Source: CAZEJK01 sp964512045 (GTDB lineage Bacteria; Acidobacteriota; Thermoanaerobaculia; Thermoanaerobaculales; Sulfomarinibacteraceae). Taken from it: 64,000 nt of DNA. Positions 34,270-45,246 of the stretch are shown piece by piece. How positions within the stretch are numbered: the first letter of the stretch is position 1; each line of letters opens with the position of its first letter. The notes under the pieces were generated by a model. The model saw only the letters and a list, made by a program, of their open reading frames with translations, was not told the origin of the DNA and ran no database searches. The position numbers and the translations under genes were made by a program. The stretch covers positions 54,927 to 118,926 of the forward strand of contig CAZEJK010000001.1 in the NCBI GenBank assembly GCA_964512045.1. Reading direction: 5' to 3'.

Positions 34270-34428
34270 TCATATCATACTCAGCACATCTGCCGACGGG
34301 CGTCGTACACTGCTCCTCGAGGTGATGGACGTGCAGATCGGCAATACCCATGCGCTCGAGGCTGCGGGAGGTGAGCATCCGGGTGCAGAACGGCACGACC
34401 TGACTGGCGCCGGACCGGGCTCGCCGTC

Positions 34429-36732
34429 ATGATCGCCCTCCTCGTTGCCCTCGCGCCGATCGTCCTGCTGCATGTGGTGTGGCTGCGGCGGCGTAGCGAG
34501 CTGCTCCGTTTCCAGCTCGTGCTGGACCTGGTCCTGGTGGCGGCCCTGGGAGCGGCCTGGCTTCCGTCAGTGGACCTCAACCCCGTTCGCTGCCTGGAGC
34601 CGTTGCCACCGTACACGGCCTATGCCTGGGACGAGATGACCACGCTGCAGCCTGCTCAGGGCGACCTGACCCTGCAGATGCATCCGTGGTGGGCGGAGGT
34701 CCGCGACCGCCTCCTGCACTCGGGCCAGCTCGGGTGGCTGTCCGAACGGATCGGCGCCGGGACGCCGCTCCTCGCCAACGGCCAGGTTGGCCTGCTGGCC
34801 CCGCCGATGCTGCCGGTGTGGGTCCTCGGACCGGAGAGCGGTACCAAGGTCATGGCCGTGTGGAAGCTCGAGCTCGCCGGGCTCGGCATGTTCCTGCTTC
34901 TTCGTCGTTTCTGGAGGCTGCGGTTCGCTGCAGCCGCGGTCGGTGGGGTCATTGCCGCGGCCGGACCGTTCATCATCGGCTGGCTGCTGGTCCCCCTGTC
35001 GTGGAACCTGGCGGCGTTGCCGTGGCTCGCCTGGCTCCTGCTCCGTGCGACCGCGCGGCGCGCCGGTTGGCTGCTGCGCACGGGAGCGGTCGCAGCCTGC
35101 ACGGCCCTCGTCGGCACCGGTCTCCATCCGGAGAGTGCGCTGGTGGTCGTGGGCGGCGCGTCGCTCACGACGGTGATCTGCCGCCCCCGCGGCGCGGCCA
35201 GGCTCGCAGGGATCGTCGGTGTCGCGGCCTGCCTGACGGTGCTCCTCACGCTCCCGAGCCTGGCTGCGATCTCCGCTTCATCGAAGGCCCATGCCTATGC
35301 CGCCGAGAACCCGAACGCCGAGCCGATCCCCGCCGCGCTGCGCTGGGCGGTGGCGGCACAGGGCGTGCTCCCCGCGGTGCACGGACATCCAGGGGTCGGT
35401 CGGTGGACGGCGCCGTACCCCTACCCGGCCGGCGCTGTGGGGATCGGATGTGCGGGGCTCGTCCTGGCCGGGGTGGCGCGACCCAGGCGACGGTACTGGC
35501 GGCTGACAGTGGCGGCACTGGCGTGTCTCTACGTGCCGCTCGAGGTGCTGTTTCGGATCGGCCCGCTCGGAGATCTCCTGGTGTGGGTTCCGCCGCTGGA
35601 TCGGATGACGCTGCCACGTTTTGCGGCGTTACTGCCGTGGGCTCTGGCGCTGCTGGCGAGTCTCGCAGTGGACAGCCTGATCCGGTCGCCGCGACGGCGA
35701 TGGCCGGTGTTCTGGCTCATCCTCGTCGTCTGCATGGTCATCGCGGCGACACAGCTGCCGGGCGGGGCGGCGGACCGCATGCTGGTCGCCGTGAGCGTGG
35801 CTGCCGGTCTGAGCGCGGCTGTGCTGGCACAGATCCGTGCCGCTCGCGGCCTGCCCGTGCTCGTGGCCGTCGAGCTGGCGATTCTCGCGATCGGGATCAA
35901 CCCGACCGCAGCCCGCACGGATCGTGTCCCACGGCTCCCAGTGCTCGAGCGACTGCAGGCGCACACCGCCGGGCGTCCCGGTCGTATCATCGGCGTGGGA
36001 GGCGCGCTCAGGGCCAACGTTGCGTCCCGGTACGGCTTGAGCGACCTGCGCGCCTTCGATCCAGTCCGGCCGCTCCCGCTGGCTCGGCTGCACGCCGTCC
36101 TCGGTGCGAGCGATCCGGTCCTGCCGGGCCCGGTGCACCGGGCGCCGCCGCGGGTTCTCGGGGCATGGTCGGTGCGCTACCTGGTGGCCCCGCACGGCTG
36201 GCGTGCCCCCGAAGGCTGGGAGCCGCTCGACTCGGGGAGCGATCTGAGCGTGTGGACGAACCGTTACTGGCAGCCAGAGGTCCGGGTGCTACGCGAGGCC
36301 GTCCAGCGCACGGATCGGACGCTGATGACGGAGCTGGCATCGGATCCGAGCTGGCTGGTGGATGCGGTGGCGTTGGCGCCGGATGCTGCCATCACCATCC
36401 AGGCCGAGAACGCGACGCTCGAGTCGCTGCGGCAGGCCACAGCCCATCGCATCGTGGTCGATGTTGCCTGCGACGGAACGTGTGTCGTTGCGGCGGCCAG
36501 GGCGTGGAGCCCCGGCTGGAGCGCACGGGTCGATGGCCGGATGACCACCCTCCTGCGTGTCAACCTGGCGGGGATGGGTACCACTGTGTCGGCAGGCCAC
36601 CATCGCGTGGAGCTGGTGTACGAGCCGTACGTTGGCGCAGTCCGGTGGCTGACCGCTGGGAGGTCGGCACGCAGATTGCTACTCTCCACACACGCGCCGG
36701 ATACCTTCGGCGCCAAGGAGGATGCGAGATGA
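34429..36732 (+). CDS. YfhO-like polytopic membrane protein
   Basis: 767-residue membrane protein with about twelve hydrophobic segments in the first ~500 residues and a soluble C-terminal beta-domain. Family-like features are the loop G-A-G-T-P-L-L-A-N-G-Q-V-G near residue 107 and the C-terminal W-S-P-G-W-S-A-R-V-D-G, typical of YfhO-family proteins. These resemble GT-C glycosyltransferases, and YfhO itself is implicated in lipoteichoic acid glycosylation in Bacillus. Substrate here unknown. Its stop overlaps the next gene's ATG by four bases. A short frame (34325-34432) ends in overlap with its start, but I could not support it as a gene. Confidence 0.78.
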   Translation: MIALLVALAPIVLLHVVWLRRRSELLRFQLVLDLVLVAALGAAWLPSVDLNPVRCLEPLPPYTAYAWDEMTTLQPAQGDLTLQMHPWWAEVRDRLLHSGQLGWLSERIGAGTPLLANGQVGLLAPPMLPVWVLGPESGTKVMAVWKLELAGLGMFLLLRRFWRLRFAAAAVGGVIAAAGPFIIGWLLVPLSWNLAALPWLAWLLLRATARRAGWLLRTGAVAACTALVGTGLHPESALVVVGGASLTTVICRPRGAARLAGIVGVAACLTVLLTLPSLAAISASSKAHAYAAENPNAEPIPAALRWAVAAQGVLPAVHGHPGVGRWTAPYPYPAGAVGIGCAGLVLAGVARPRRRYWRLTVAALACLYVPLEVLFRIGPLGDLLVWVPPLDRMTLPRFAALLPWALALLASLAVDSLIRSPRRRWPVFWLILVVCMVIAATQLPGGAADRMLVAVSVAAGLSAAVLAQIRAARGLPVLVAVELAILAIGINPTAARTDRVPRLPVLERLQAHTAGRPGRIIGVGGALRANVASRYGLSDLRAFDPVRPLPLARLHAVLGASDPVLPGPVHRAPPRVLGAWSVRYLVAPHGWRAPEGWEPLDSGSDLSVWTNRYWQPEVRVLREAVQRTDRTLMTELASDPSWLVDAVALAPDAAITIQAENATLESLRQATAHRIVVDVACDGTCVVAAARAWSPGWSARVDGRMTTLLRVNLAGMGTTVSAGHHRVELVYEPYVGAVRWLTAGRSARRLLLSTHAPDTFGAKEDAR

Positions 36733-37565
36733 CACGACAGTTCGTAACGCTGCTGCTGACGGCTGCTGTCGCGGCCCCGCTGGCCGCTTCTAAACTTCCT
36801 GATACAAAAGCTCTTGAGTCGATGCTGACGGGCACCGAGGACGCAGTTGCGTTCGCACAGCTCTACCCGATCAAGCTGACCCTGCACGAGGAGGAGACCG
36901 CGATCGATGGGACCCGAAGGGTGTCGGATCGCGTCCTCTACGTCAATCCGGCAGATCTTTCGCAGATGCGGCTGGAGATGATGGACAACGTGGTCCTCGG
37001 CCGCAGCGGCGCGAAGGGCTGGGCCACCATCAAGGGCCAGCCGGATCCGAGACCTTCGAGCCCTGCCATGGCGATTGGCACGATCAACGAGATCGCATTT
37101 CCGCTGCTGTTCCCATACAGCCTCGCGCTACGCGAAGCGGAGCTGACCGAGGTCAGCGCCGGGACGTGGGAGGAGCAGCCACTGTGGTCGGCCACCGTGG
37201 AGTTCGGCGAGAAGTTCTTCGGAAACCCCGTGATGTCCACCGACTGGGAGGCGCTCGTCGAGCCGTCTGACCTGACCGTCCGCGCACTCCAGTTCACTCC
37301 GGAGCAGGAGTACGTCCGGGCAGGCGCCGAAGGGATGCGCTACAGCGTGCTGAGCACTCAGGAGGTGCAGGGGTGCTCGCTGCCGAAGAACGTGCTGGTG
37401 GTCGGTCTGCATCAGGATGGAACCGAGAACGGTCACGTCAAGGTGATCGAGGTGGACGTGGAGGTTCTGGACACCTGGGATCCGCGCCTGTTCCTCAGCC
37501 CGGAGGAGATCCAGCGGTTCGAAGAGGACGGCTTCATCGAGGAGCAGTTCGGCGATCAGGGGTAG
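36729..37565 (+). CDS. Exported protein of unknown function
   Basis: Not recognised. 278 residues with a signal peptide (about 1-19, cleavage near A-A-S). The mature part is beta-rich with D-R-V-L-Y-V-N-P and E-M-M-D-N-V-V-L-G segments, loosely like periplasmic lipoprotein-sorting (LolA-type) folds, but there is no clear homology. Start codon overlaps the YfhO-like stop (ATGA), so the two are coupled. A lipid- or glycan-related envelope role is inferred from this pairing. Confidence 0.7.
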   Translation: MTRQFVTLLLTAAVAAPLAASKLPDTKALESMLTGTEDAVAFAQLYPIKLTLHEEETAIDGTRRVSDRVLYVNPADLSQMRLEMMDNVVLGRSGAKGWATIKGQPDPRPSSPAMAIGTINEIAFPLLFPYSLALREAELTEVSAGTWEEQPLWSATVEFGEKFFGNPVMSTDWEALVEPSDLTVRALQFTPEQEYVRAGAEGMRYSVLSTQEVQGCSLPKNVLVVGLHQDGTENGHVKVIEVDVEVLDTWDPRLFLSPEEIQRFEEDGFIEEQFGDQG

Positions 37566-37682
37566 GCGACAACGCACTGGACAGTGGTCGGGAGCCGACG
37601 CGGACCCAGCGACCGCCTGATACCTGATCCACGGAGCACCCGATCGAGGTCAGATTGCCCTCAACGGCTACCCCACCCTGAC

Positions 37683-37691
37683 TGGTATACT
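37683..37691 (+). promoter_or_regulatory. Extended -10 promoter of the polysaccharide operon
   Basis: TGGTATACT, an extended -10 nearly at consensus, 27 bases before ATG 37718. No well-spaced -35 is present, as is common for extended -10 promoters. The TGG-TATAC core matches the promoter at 3413-3440. Confidence 0.5.
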
Positions 37692-37717
37692 CCCGTGTCG
37701 GATCGAGCTGGAGGCTG

Positions 37718-38496
37718 ATGCGGGTGCTGACCCAGAACCTATTTCTGCTCCGAGAGTTCACTCGGCGCGACTTCAAGGGGCGCTACGCCGGATCGATGTT
37801 CGGGCTGCTGTGGTCGTTCGTGCAGCCGCTGTGGGAGCTCGCCCTGTTCACATTCATCTTCTCCACGGTGCTCAAGATCTCTCCACTGGGGGAGCGCACC
37901 GACAACTTCGCCGTGTTCCTCTTCTGTGGTCTGCTCCCGTGGACCGCGGTGCATCAGGGGGTGTTCCGAGCGTCGACCGCCATCACCGACAACGCGAACC
38001 TCGTCAAGAAGGTCAGCTTCCCGTCGGAGCTGCTGGTGTTCTCGGTGGTGGGAGCAGCGATCCTGCACGAGGCGATCGCCATGACGCTGTTTCTCATCGT
38101 CCTGGCTCTGCTCGGGAGCCTGTCGTTCAGCGGGCTGTGGCTCCTTCTCCTGGCACTGCCCCTCCAGCTGGCATTGACTGTAGGCCTGGGCCTGATGCTC
38201 GGCGCGGTCAACGTCTTCTTCCGCGATATCTCCCAGCTGCTATCGATGCTCCTCATGGGGTGGTTTTACGTCACACCGATCGTCTATCCGCTCGGCCTGC
38301 TGCCGGAGCACCTGCGGGGGATCATCGAGCTGAATCCGCTCGCCACCCTGGTGCTTCTCTACCGTGAGGCGTTGCTCGGAGGGTCCACGATCCCTGTCGT
38401 CGACACTGTACGCCTGCTGGTGATCGCTCTGGGAGCGCTCGCGGCGGGTCTCTGGCTGTTCCGCCGGCTCAAGCCGGCCTTTGTGGATGAGCTGTG

Positions 38497-38497
<1 letters not shown>
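37718..38497 (+). CDS. wzm: ABC-2 type polysaccharide export permease (Wzm-like)
   Basis: Inner-membrane half of an ABC exporter for O-antigen or teichoic-type polysaccharide. 259 residues with six hydrophobic segments. The cytoplasmic amphipathic N-terminus reads R-R-D-F-K-G-R-Y-A-G-S-M-F-G-L-L-W. The conserved V-K-K-V-S-F-P-S-E region is near 91-99. G-W-F-Y-V-T-P-I-V-Y-P lies near 182-192. It overlaps the ATPase gene, as in known wzm-wzt pairs. Confidence 0.93.
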
Positions 38498-39728
<1,231 letters not shown>

Positions 39729-39732
<4 letters not shown>

Positions 39733-40823
39733 GTGTTCCCAGTACCGCCACCGAGTGGCGACCGAGCCCGTTCCTGCATGTGAGCCCTGAGCGGCTGTAC
39801 AACCCGTTGACCGATGCGTACCTCGACGCCACCGAGCACGGCTTCGGCGTGCTGATGGAGCTTCTCGATGCCGGTCACAGCGTGAGCCCGGCAGAGCTGA
39901 GCCCCACCTTCGGCGCCTTGATCGAGCAGGGGTGGCTGGTGCCGGCCGATGAGGACCTGTCGTACCGGTGGCGGCTGAAGTACGTCTCCCTGGAGGCGCA
40001 CACCACGTGCAACCATCGCTGCTACTTCTGCCCGGTGTCGGTGGTGCAGCGGCCCAAGGCGTCCATGCCGACCGAGATGTACGAGCGCGTGGTGCGCGAG
40101 ATCGCCGATCTCGGCGAGCCGATCGAAGCGGTGGTCATGATCAGCTACAACGAGCCCACCCTCGACCCCCGGTTTGTGGAGCAAGTCCGCTGCATCAAGG
40201 AGGCAGGTCTTCCGCCGGCGACCCTGAGCAACGGCTCGGGACTGACTCCGAAGGTCACCGATGCGCTCGTCGAGCTCGGAGGGCTGAGCTACCTGTCGAT
40301 CAACCTGTCGACGATCGACCGGGAGCGCTACCGTCGTGACCGCGGTCGCGACCACCTTCCGACGGTGTTGACCAACGTGGACTACGCCAAGGACAAGCCG
40401 GTGGCGGACCAGATGGAGATCGTGGTGCTCGGCACGGGAGATGCGGAGCACACCGAGAACGTGCGCGCCATCCGTGAGTACTTCGCCGGGAGCCGGTTCG
40501 TGGTCAAGGACTTCGTGGCGAATGATCGGGCGGGGTACCTGGAAATCGGCATGAAGGCGCCGGATGACGGCACCACGTTGTGCGGCTGTGACTACATGGG
40601 CTCGCGGCCGATTCAGCATCTGCACATTACCGCCCGCGGACGGTGCATCCTCTGCTGTCAGGACTACCACGAGGAGTGGGAGGTGGGGGACCTGACGACC
40701 CAGTCAGTGCGTGAGGTGCTGGACAGCCCCGAGCTCGCCAGGGCCCGTCGTTGGGTGTACGGCCTCGAGGAGCCGCCGGAGCGGTTCTTGTGCCACGGGT
40801 GCCCGTACGCTCTGCGAAGGTAA
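39729..40823 (+). CDS. Radical SAM/SPASM-type enzyme
   Basis: 364-residue radical SAM protein. The 4Fe-4S motif is C94-x3-C98-x2-C101 (C-N-H-R-C-Y-F-C). The C-terminal region has a second Cys cluster (G-R-C-I-L-C-C-Q and C-H-G-C-P), as in SPASM auxiliary-cluster proteins. The first ~75 residues form a small helical domain of uncertain type. It overlaps wzt by four bases and precedes glycosyltransferases, so it may modify a sugar, a carrier lipid or a peptide destined for export. The substrate is unknown. Confidence 0.88.
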
Positions 40824-40864
40824 CGGCGTGGGTGGTTCGATACAGCGTTGGTGACGGGGGTGAG

Positions 40865-41923
40865 GTGAGCAGATCGCGGCTTTCGGTCGAGCTTCTGGTC
40901 GATGACACGCCGATGTTTGGGGGGATCAAGGTGGTGCTGCGGCATGCGGATCTCCTCACGCAGCGTGGGTATCGTGCGACGGTGGTCTCGCCGGGGGCGC
41001 CACCCGACTGGTATGCGATGACAGCGCCGTTTGTCCAGGTCGGAGGCTTGACGGCATCACGGCCGAAGGCCGATGTCACGGTTGCCACCTACTGGACAAC
41101 GATCGAGCCCGCCCTGGCGTCGGCCGAGGGGCAGGTGGTCCACTTCTGTCAGGGGTTCGAGGGGCTGTACACCCACAACCGCGCGGAGCATCCGCAGATC
41201 GATGCGGTGTACCACAGTGACATCCCGGCCTGGACCGTGGCGCCCCATCTGTCGGCGCTGCTGAGGAGACGCTTCGGGCGCCCCAGCCGCGTCGTGCTGC
41301 AACCGCTGGAGCCGGTGTGGGCGCCGGTACGCTGCAGGTGGCGGCCCCATCGGCCGCCGAGAGTGCTGATCGTCTCACCGTTCGAGATCGATTGGAAGGG
41401 TGTTGCGACCGGTCTTCAGGCCGTTCGACGGCTTCGTCAGGCGGGCCTGGACTGCCGTCTGGTCCGGCTCTCGCAGTGGCCGCTGACCGTCGACGAGCGG
41501 GCCATCCTGGAGCCCGACGAGTACCACTGCGCTCTACCGCTGCCCGAGGTTGTCCGGTTGCTGCGCACGGTCGATCTCCTGCTGGCGCCCTCGTGGGAGG
41601 CGGAGGGCTTCGGTCTTCCCGTGCTCGAGGCGATGGCGAGCGGCGTCCCGGTCGTGGCCTCCGACATCGCGTCCTTTCGTGACTTCGCCTCATCCGCAGC
41701 AGTGTTGGTGCCGCCGGAGGACCCCGACGCCTTCGCCAGCGCTGCGCGACGAGTCCTCGGCGATCCCCGACGATGGCGCCGGATGCGCCGGCTCGGGCTG
41801 CAGACGGCCCGCCGCTACGCCGAGCCCGCCGTGGTGGGGTCCATTGCCTCTGCGGTGGAGTGGGTCGCGAGCGGAGCCTGGCGGGACGAGCGTCCCAGGC
41901 GCGATCTCGCTACACCTCGATGA
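40865..41923 (+). CDS. Glycosyltransferase family 4-like protein
   Basis: GT-B fold transferase, 352 residues from GTG 40865 (GTG 40832 is an alternative). The N-terminus reads D-D-T-P-M-F-G-G-I-K-V-V-L-R. The C-terminal nucleotide-sugar region contains S-P-F-E-I-D-W-K-G-V and E-A-E-G-F-G-L-P-V-L-E-A-M-A-S-G-V-P-V-V, with the conserved E-x7-E pair. It starts 41 bases after the radical SAM gene and overlaps the convergent methyltransferase gene by 14 bases at the 3' end. Confidence 0.9.
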   Translation: MSRSRLSVELLVDDTPMFGGIKVVLRHADLLTQRGYRATVVSPGAPPDWYAMTAPFVQVGGLTASRPKADVTVATYWTTIEPALASAEGQVVHFCQGFEGLYTHNRAEHPQIDAVYHSDIPAWTVAPHLSALLRRRFGRPSRVVLQPLEPVWAPVRCRWRPHRPPRVLIVSPFEIDWKGVATGLQAVRRLRQAGLDCRLVRLSQWPLTVDERAILEPDEYHCALPLPEVVRLLRTVDLLLAPSWEAEGFGLPVLEAMASGVPVVASDIASFRDFASSAAVLVPPEDPDAFASAARRVLGDPRRWRRMRRLGLQTARRYAEPAVVGSIASAVEWVASGAWRDERPRRDLATPR

Positions 41924-43037
41924 CCACGTAGAAACCGCTGGTTGCGAGGCTGTCGTGATCGACGGCGAAGCCGTTCGGTTCGTGCGCAAGCCGCCGGAAC
42001 CGCTCTGGAACATCGCCGGTGCGCTGCGCGGTGATCTCGAATCGATCGAACCCGCAGGCGCGAAGCCAGCTCTCCAGGGTGGTGCGGGTGTAGAACCGGA
42101 AGTGGGTGTGGCAGAGGAGCCCGATCGGCAGGTAGTCCCATCGCCCGGCGATGAGGTCGTCGACGATCGACCAGTGGCCGACGTTGGGGACCGACAGCAC
42201 GATCCGTCCTCCATCCCGAACCAGCCCCCGCATCCGCGACAGGAACCGCTGGGGGTCCGTGAGGTGCTCGAACAGCTCGCACGCGACGACCGCGTCGAAC
42301 TGTCCATCCAGTGGTACCTGGTCGATATCGCCGCAGATAACGTGGTGAAGGTGCCCTCGCGCCTCCTGAGCCGCCACCGGGTTGAGCTCCACGCCGGTCA
42401 CGCGGCAGCCCAGCTCACGCTGCAGGAGGCGACCGGTGGCGCCGCGGCCACAGCCAACCTCGAGCACATCCCTGGTCGTCTCGGGAAGGAGCTGCACGAT
42501 GTCTGCCCGGACCTCGCCGTAGTAGTCGATGAACTCGTGGCACAGGCCCGCCTCCGAGCACTCGGGCGCTGCAGACAGTAACCGGCGAGCATCGAGCACG
42601 TCGTGCGCGGTGGTGGCATGATCTGTTGCCAGCCGCGCAACCGTCGTGGGGGCGAGCAGCACAGCGGGTACGGTCCCCGCTCGCGGCACCTCGGCCGGTG
42701 GGTCGAGCTCGAGAAAGGTGGTCTCTGCTGCCTCGATGCCGCGTACGGTGTGGATCGGGATCTGATCCGGTAACGCCGTTGCGGACAGGCGCCTCGGGAC
42801 GGCCGCGGGTGCGCCGTCGCGAACCGTGGCGACCATGGCTTGAGCCGAGCGGCGCAGCAGCAGCGTCCGCGCACTGGTTGCGAGCACATGACGCCCCCTG
42901 GCGTCACGCAGATGCTGCCCTTCCTCCACCGAGTCCACCGCGGCCTCGAGCTCGACCCGCAACCAGTCATGCAGGAACTGAAACTCCGGCGACTCGCGCA
43001 GCGCCTCGGTCCAGTCGTGGAGCCAGAGAACCTCCAT
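41910..43037 (-). CDS. Class I SAM-dependent methyltransferase
   Basis: 375-residue methyltransferase. The SAM-binding motif I, V-L-E-V-G-C-G-R-G-A-T-G, is near 197-208. The acidic end of strand 2 follows as G-V-E-L-N, and motif IV is V-V-A-C-E-L-F-E-H. The N-terminal ~160 residues are an extra alpha/beta region I cannot assign. ATG 43037 is chosen because it gives the natural protein start. It is the only minus-strand gene inside the polysaccharide region, and its product may methylate a sugar. Confidence 0.88.
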   Translation of the reverse strand: MEVLWLHDWTEALRESPEFQFLHDWLRVELEAAVDSVEEGQHLRDARGRHVLATSARTLLLRRSAQAMVATVRDGAPAAVPRRLSATALPDQIPIHTVRGIEAAETTFLELDPPAEVPRAGTVPAVLLAPTTVARLATDHATTAHDVLDARRLLSAAPECSEAGLCHEFIDYYGEVRADIVQLLPETTRDVLEVGCGRGATGRLLQRELGCRVTGVELNPVAAQEARGHLHHVICGDIDQVPLDGQFDAVVACELFEHLTDPQRFLSRMRGLVRDGGRIVLSVPNVGHWSIVDDLIAGRWDYLPIGLLCHTHFRFYTRTTLESWLRACGFDRFEITAQRTGDVPERFRRLAHEPNGFAVDHDSLATSGFYVVIEV

Positions 43038-43122
43038 CGGGCGAGGATAGCACCGTACGGGCGTTGGCGTTACGAGGTGCACGAGCTGTTGTGGTACCGT
43101 CCTTTCCGTCAGAGGTGTGCAG

Positions 43123-44220
43123 ATGAGCCCATCGCCAACGTCCGGGCACGGTGGTGCAGAGCGCCGGGGTCATCCTCGGTGTGTCAGCCTCGTGACCGTT
43201 GCGTACTTCTCGGCGCCGGAGCTGGCGCGGCTCATCGAGACCTTCCGCCGAGAGTGCGATCTGGCCGGGGTGACCGGAGAGGTGGTCGTGGTCGAGCACT
43301 CCGAGGACGCGGAGGAGCACCGTGCCGTGCGCGCGCTGGATCCGGATCGAGTGGTGGTCCAGTCGAACCGCGGGTACGGCGCAGGGCTGAACCGGGGCGT
43401 CGAGGCTGCCCGGGGCGACGTGCTCGTGCTGTCGAACCCTGATGTCGAGCTGCTGACTGGTAGCGTGCAGGCCCTGCTCGATGCCCTGCGCGGTGGTCGC
43501 GGCGTGGTGGGACCGCAGTTCACGTGGGACCGAGAAGGCCGGATCCTGCATCCGCCGGCGGAGGACCCCGCACCTGCCGCCGTGCTCAGGGCGACGCTGG
43601 CCCGCTGGAGCCAGATCCTCTGGCGACGAGAGCTCAGCCGCCGCGTGAGCGCTGATCTCAGCGTCTGGGAGGCGCGTCAGCCGGTCACGGTGTCATCGTT
43701 GCGCGGCTCGGTGCTGGTGGTGGACCGGAAGCTCTGGCAACGTCTCGAAGGGTTCGACGAGCGGTTCTTCCTGTACTCCGAGGAGACGGACTGGCTGTGG
43801 CGCGCGCGCGCGTCGGGCGTTCCGCTCGAGGTGGCGCCGTCAGCGAGGGTTCTCCACCGGTGGGCCCATTCCACCTGGCGCCTGCACGATCGTGCCGAGA
43901 TCGAGCGGACCTCGCGGGAGCTGTTCGAGCGCTTGCACTACCCACATGCGTGGCGCTGGCTCCTGGCTGCGGCTCGCAGGCTTCCGGAGCGAGCCGGGCT
44001 CGAGCCGACCCCTGTCCGCGGGCCTGGCGACGTGCCCCGTGTCGAAGCTGCGCGGTACCTGCTGAGCCCGTTCCGGCATCTCGCGCCCGCTTTGAGCGTC
44101 CCATGGGATGCCCTCGACGAGCTGGCGCCGGCGGTGAGCTCTGGCCAGTGGGTGCTGGCACGGCTGGTCTGCCAAGGCTCGCGCTGGGATGTCAGCGCCG
44201 TGTACGGTTGGGGGAGTTGA
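43123..44220 (+). CDS. Glycosyltransferase family 2, rhamnosyltransferase-like
   Basis: GT-A fold inverting transferase, 365 residues. AGAGG at 43111-43115 favours ATG 43123. The nucleotide-binding region has V-T-V-A-Y-F-S and V-V-V-E-H-S. The conserved N-R-G-Y-G-A-G-L-N-R-G and N-P-D-V-E-L motifs match WbbL/rhamnosyltransferase-type enzymes. F-F-L-Y-S-E-E-T-D-W-L-W-R follows at the acceptor/catalytic block. It probably extends the exported glycan. Confidence 0.92.
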   Translation: MSPSPTSGHGGAERRGHPRCVSLVTVAYFSAPELARLIETFRRECDLAGVTGEVVVVEHSEDAEEHRAVRALDPDRVVVQSNRGYGAGLNRGVEAARGDVLVLSNPDVELLTGSVQALLDALRGGRGVVGPQFTWDREGRILHPPAEDPAPAAVLRATLARWSQILWRRELSRRVSADLSVWEARQPVTVSSLRGSVLVVDRKLWQRLEGFDERFFLYSEETDWLWRARASGVPLEVAPSARVLHRWAHSTWRLHDRAEIERTSRELFERLHYPHAWRWLLAAARRLPERAGLEPTPVRGPGDVPRVEAARYLLSPFRHLAPALSVPWDALDELAPAVSSGQWVLARLVCQGSRWDVSAVYGWGS

Positions 44221-44271
44221 TGCAGAGCGGGCGATGGTGGAGGATGCCATCGCGACTGGGAGGGCTGTCTG

Positions 44272-45246
44272 GTGAGCGAGATCGAGCTGCGGTCGTACCG
44301 CGATGGCGATGAGCACGCGATCAACGAGGCGTTCAACGCGGTCTTCGGCCTCAACCGTAGTGTGCAGGAGTGGCTGTGGAAGTTCCCACGCTGGCCTGGC
44401 CCGCGCGCCATCCTGGTCGCCATGGTGGACGGTGAGGTGGTGGGGCATAACGCCGGGATTGCGGCTCGCGTCCGGCTGGGGGAGCGGACCGTCGGAGCTC
44501 TCCAGTGCGTCGATACGTTCTCGGTGGCCGACCGTCTTCGCCGCCAGGAGTGGCGAGATCTGTGGAAGGTGCTCATGGACCGGTTCGCTGACGAGTTCGG
44601 CGGCGGCGAGGTGGAGCTCCTCTACGGTTTTCCAGGTCCGAGGGCACGGGCCCAGGCCGTCCGACGCTGTGGCTACGATTCGGTCGAGCCACAGCCGGTG
44701 ATCCGCCTCGAGCGGACAGCTCCGCAGAGTAGCATTCGCCGTCGGCTGTACAGAGCGGAGGCGGCGAGGGACTGGGAGCCGCTGCTCGACGAGCTCTGGA
44801 GCCGCGTCTGCCACCGCTACCCGGCCGCAGTGGTGCGGGACGCGGAGCACGCCCTGTACCGCCTGAGTGGACGACCAGGCGTTCGCTACCACCGGTTTCT
44901 CTTCTTTCCCAGGATGTCGCGAACGCCGGTGGCGTTTGTCGCCTTTCGCACCGGTGACGGAACATGCCGTTGGGTCGATCTGCTGTGGGACGAGGGGCAT
45001 CCGGGGGCTCTGGACCTGGCGGTGCACCTGTCGGCCTCGCTGGCGGCGCGGGAGGGAGATCGCGAGGAGCTGTGGCTCGACGGCGACCCGGTCGCCCGCG
45101 AGCGACTGGAGCGTGCGGGGTTTCGCGCAGCCCCGGATCCTTCGGGGGTGACGGTGGTCTACCGCGCGCTGACCCGGCCGGCGGCCGACGCGCTGCGAGC
45201 TGCTGGAGGGCTCTATGTCACGATGGCGGATGCGGATCTGGTGTGA
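44272..45246 (+). CDS. GNAT-family N-acetyltransferase-like protein
   Basis: 324-residue protein resembling GNAT acyltransferases, possibly with two GNAT-like halves. The first half has V-A-M-V-D-G-E-V-V-G-H-N and a following V-D-T-F-S-V at the acetyl-CoA region; the second shows a weaker copy. Substrate unknown; a sugar amine is plausible from the polysaccharide context. GTG 44272 follows GGGAGGG at 44258-44264. The 3' end overlaps the convergent LAB_N gene by 29 bases. Confidence 0.75.
   Translation: MSEIELRSYRDGDEHAINEAFNAVFGLNRSVQEWLWKFPRWPGPRAILVAMVDGEVVGHNAGIAARVRLGERTVGALQCVDTFSVADRLRRQEWRDLWKVLMDRFADEFGGGEVELLYGFPGPRARAQAVRRCGYDSVEPQPVIRLERTAPQSSIRRRLYRAEAARDWEPLLDELWSRVCHRYPAAVVRDAEHALYRLSGRPGVRYHRFLFFPRMSRTPVAFVAFRTGDGTCRWVDLLWDEGHPGALDLAVHLSASLAAREGDREELWLDGDPVARERLERAGFRAAPDPSGVTVVYRALTRPAADALRAAGGLYVTMADADLV

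Noticed and set aside
34325..34432. 35-codon frame that ends overlapping the YfhO-like start
   Set aside because: Coupling-like overlap is attractive, but the peptide (Gly/Ala/His-rich) shows no recognisable feature.
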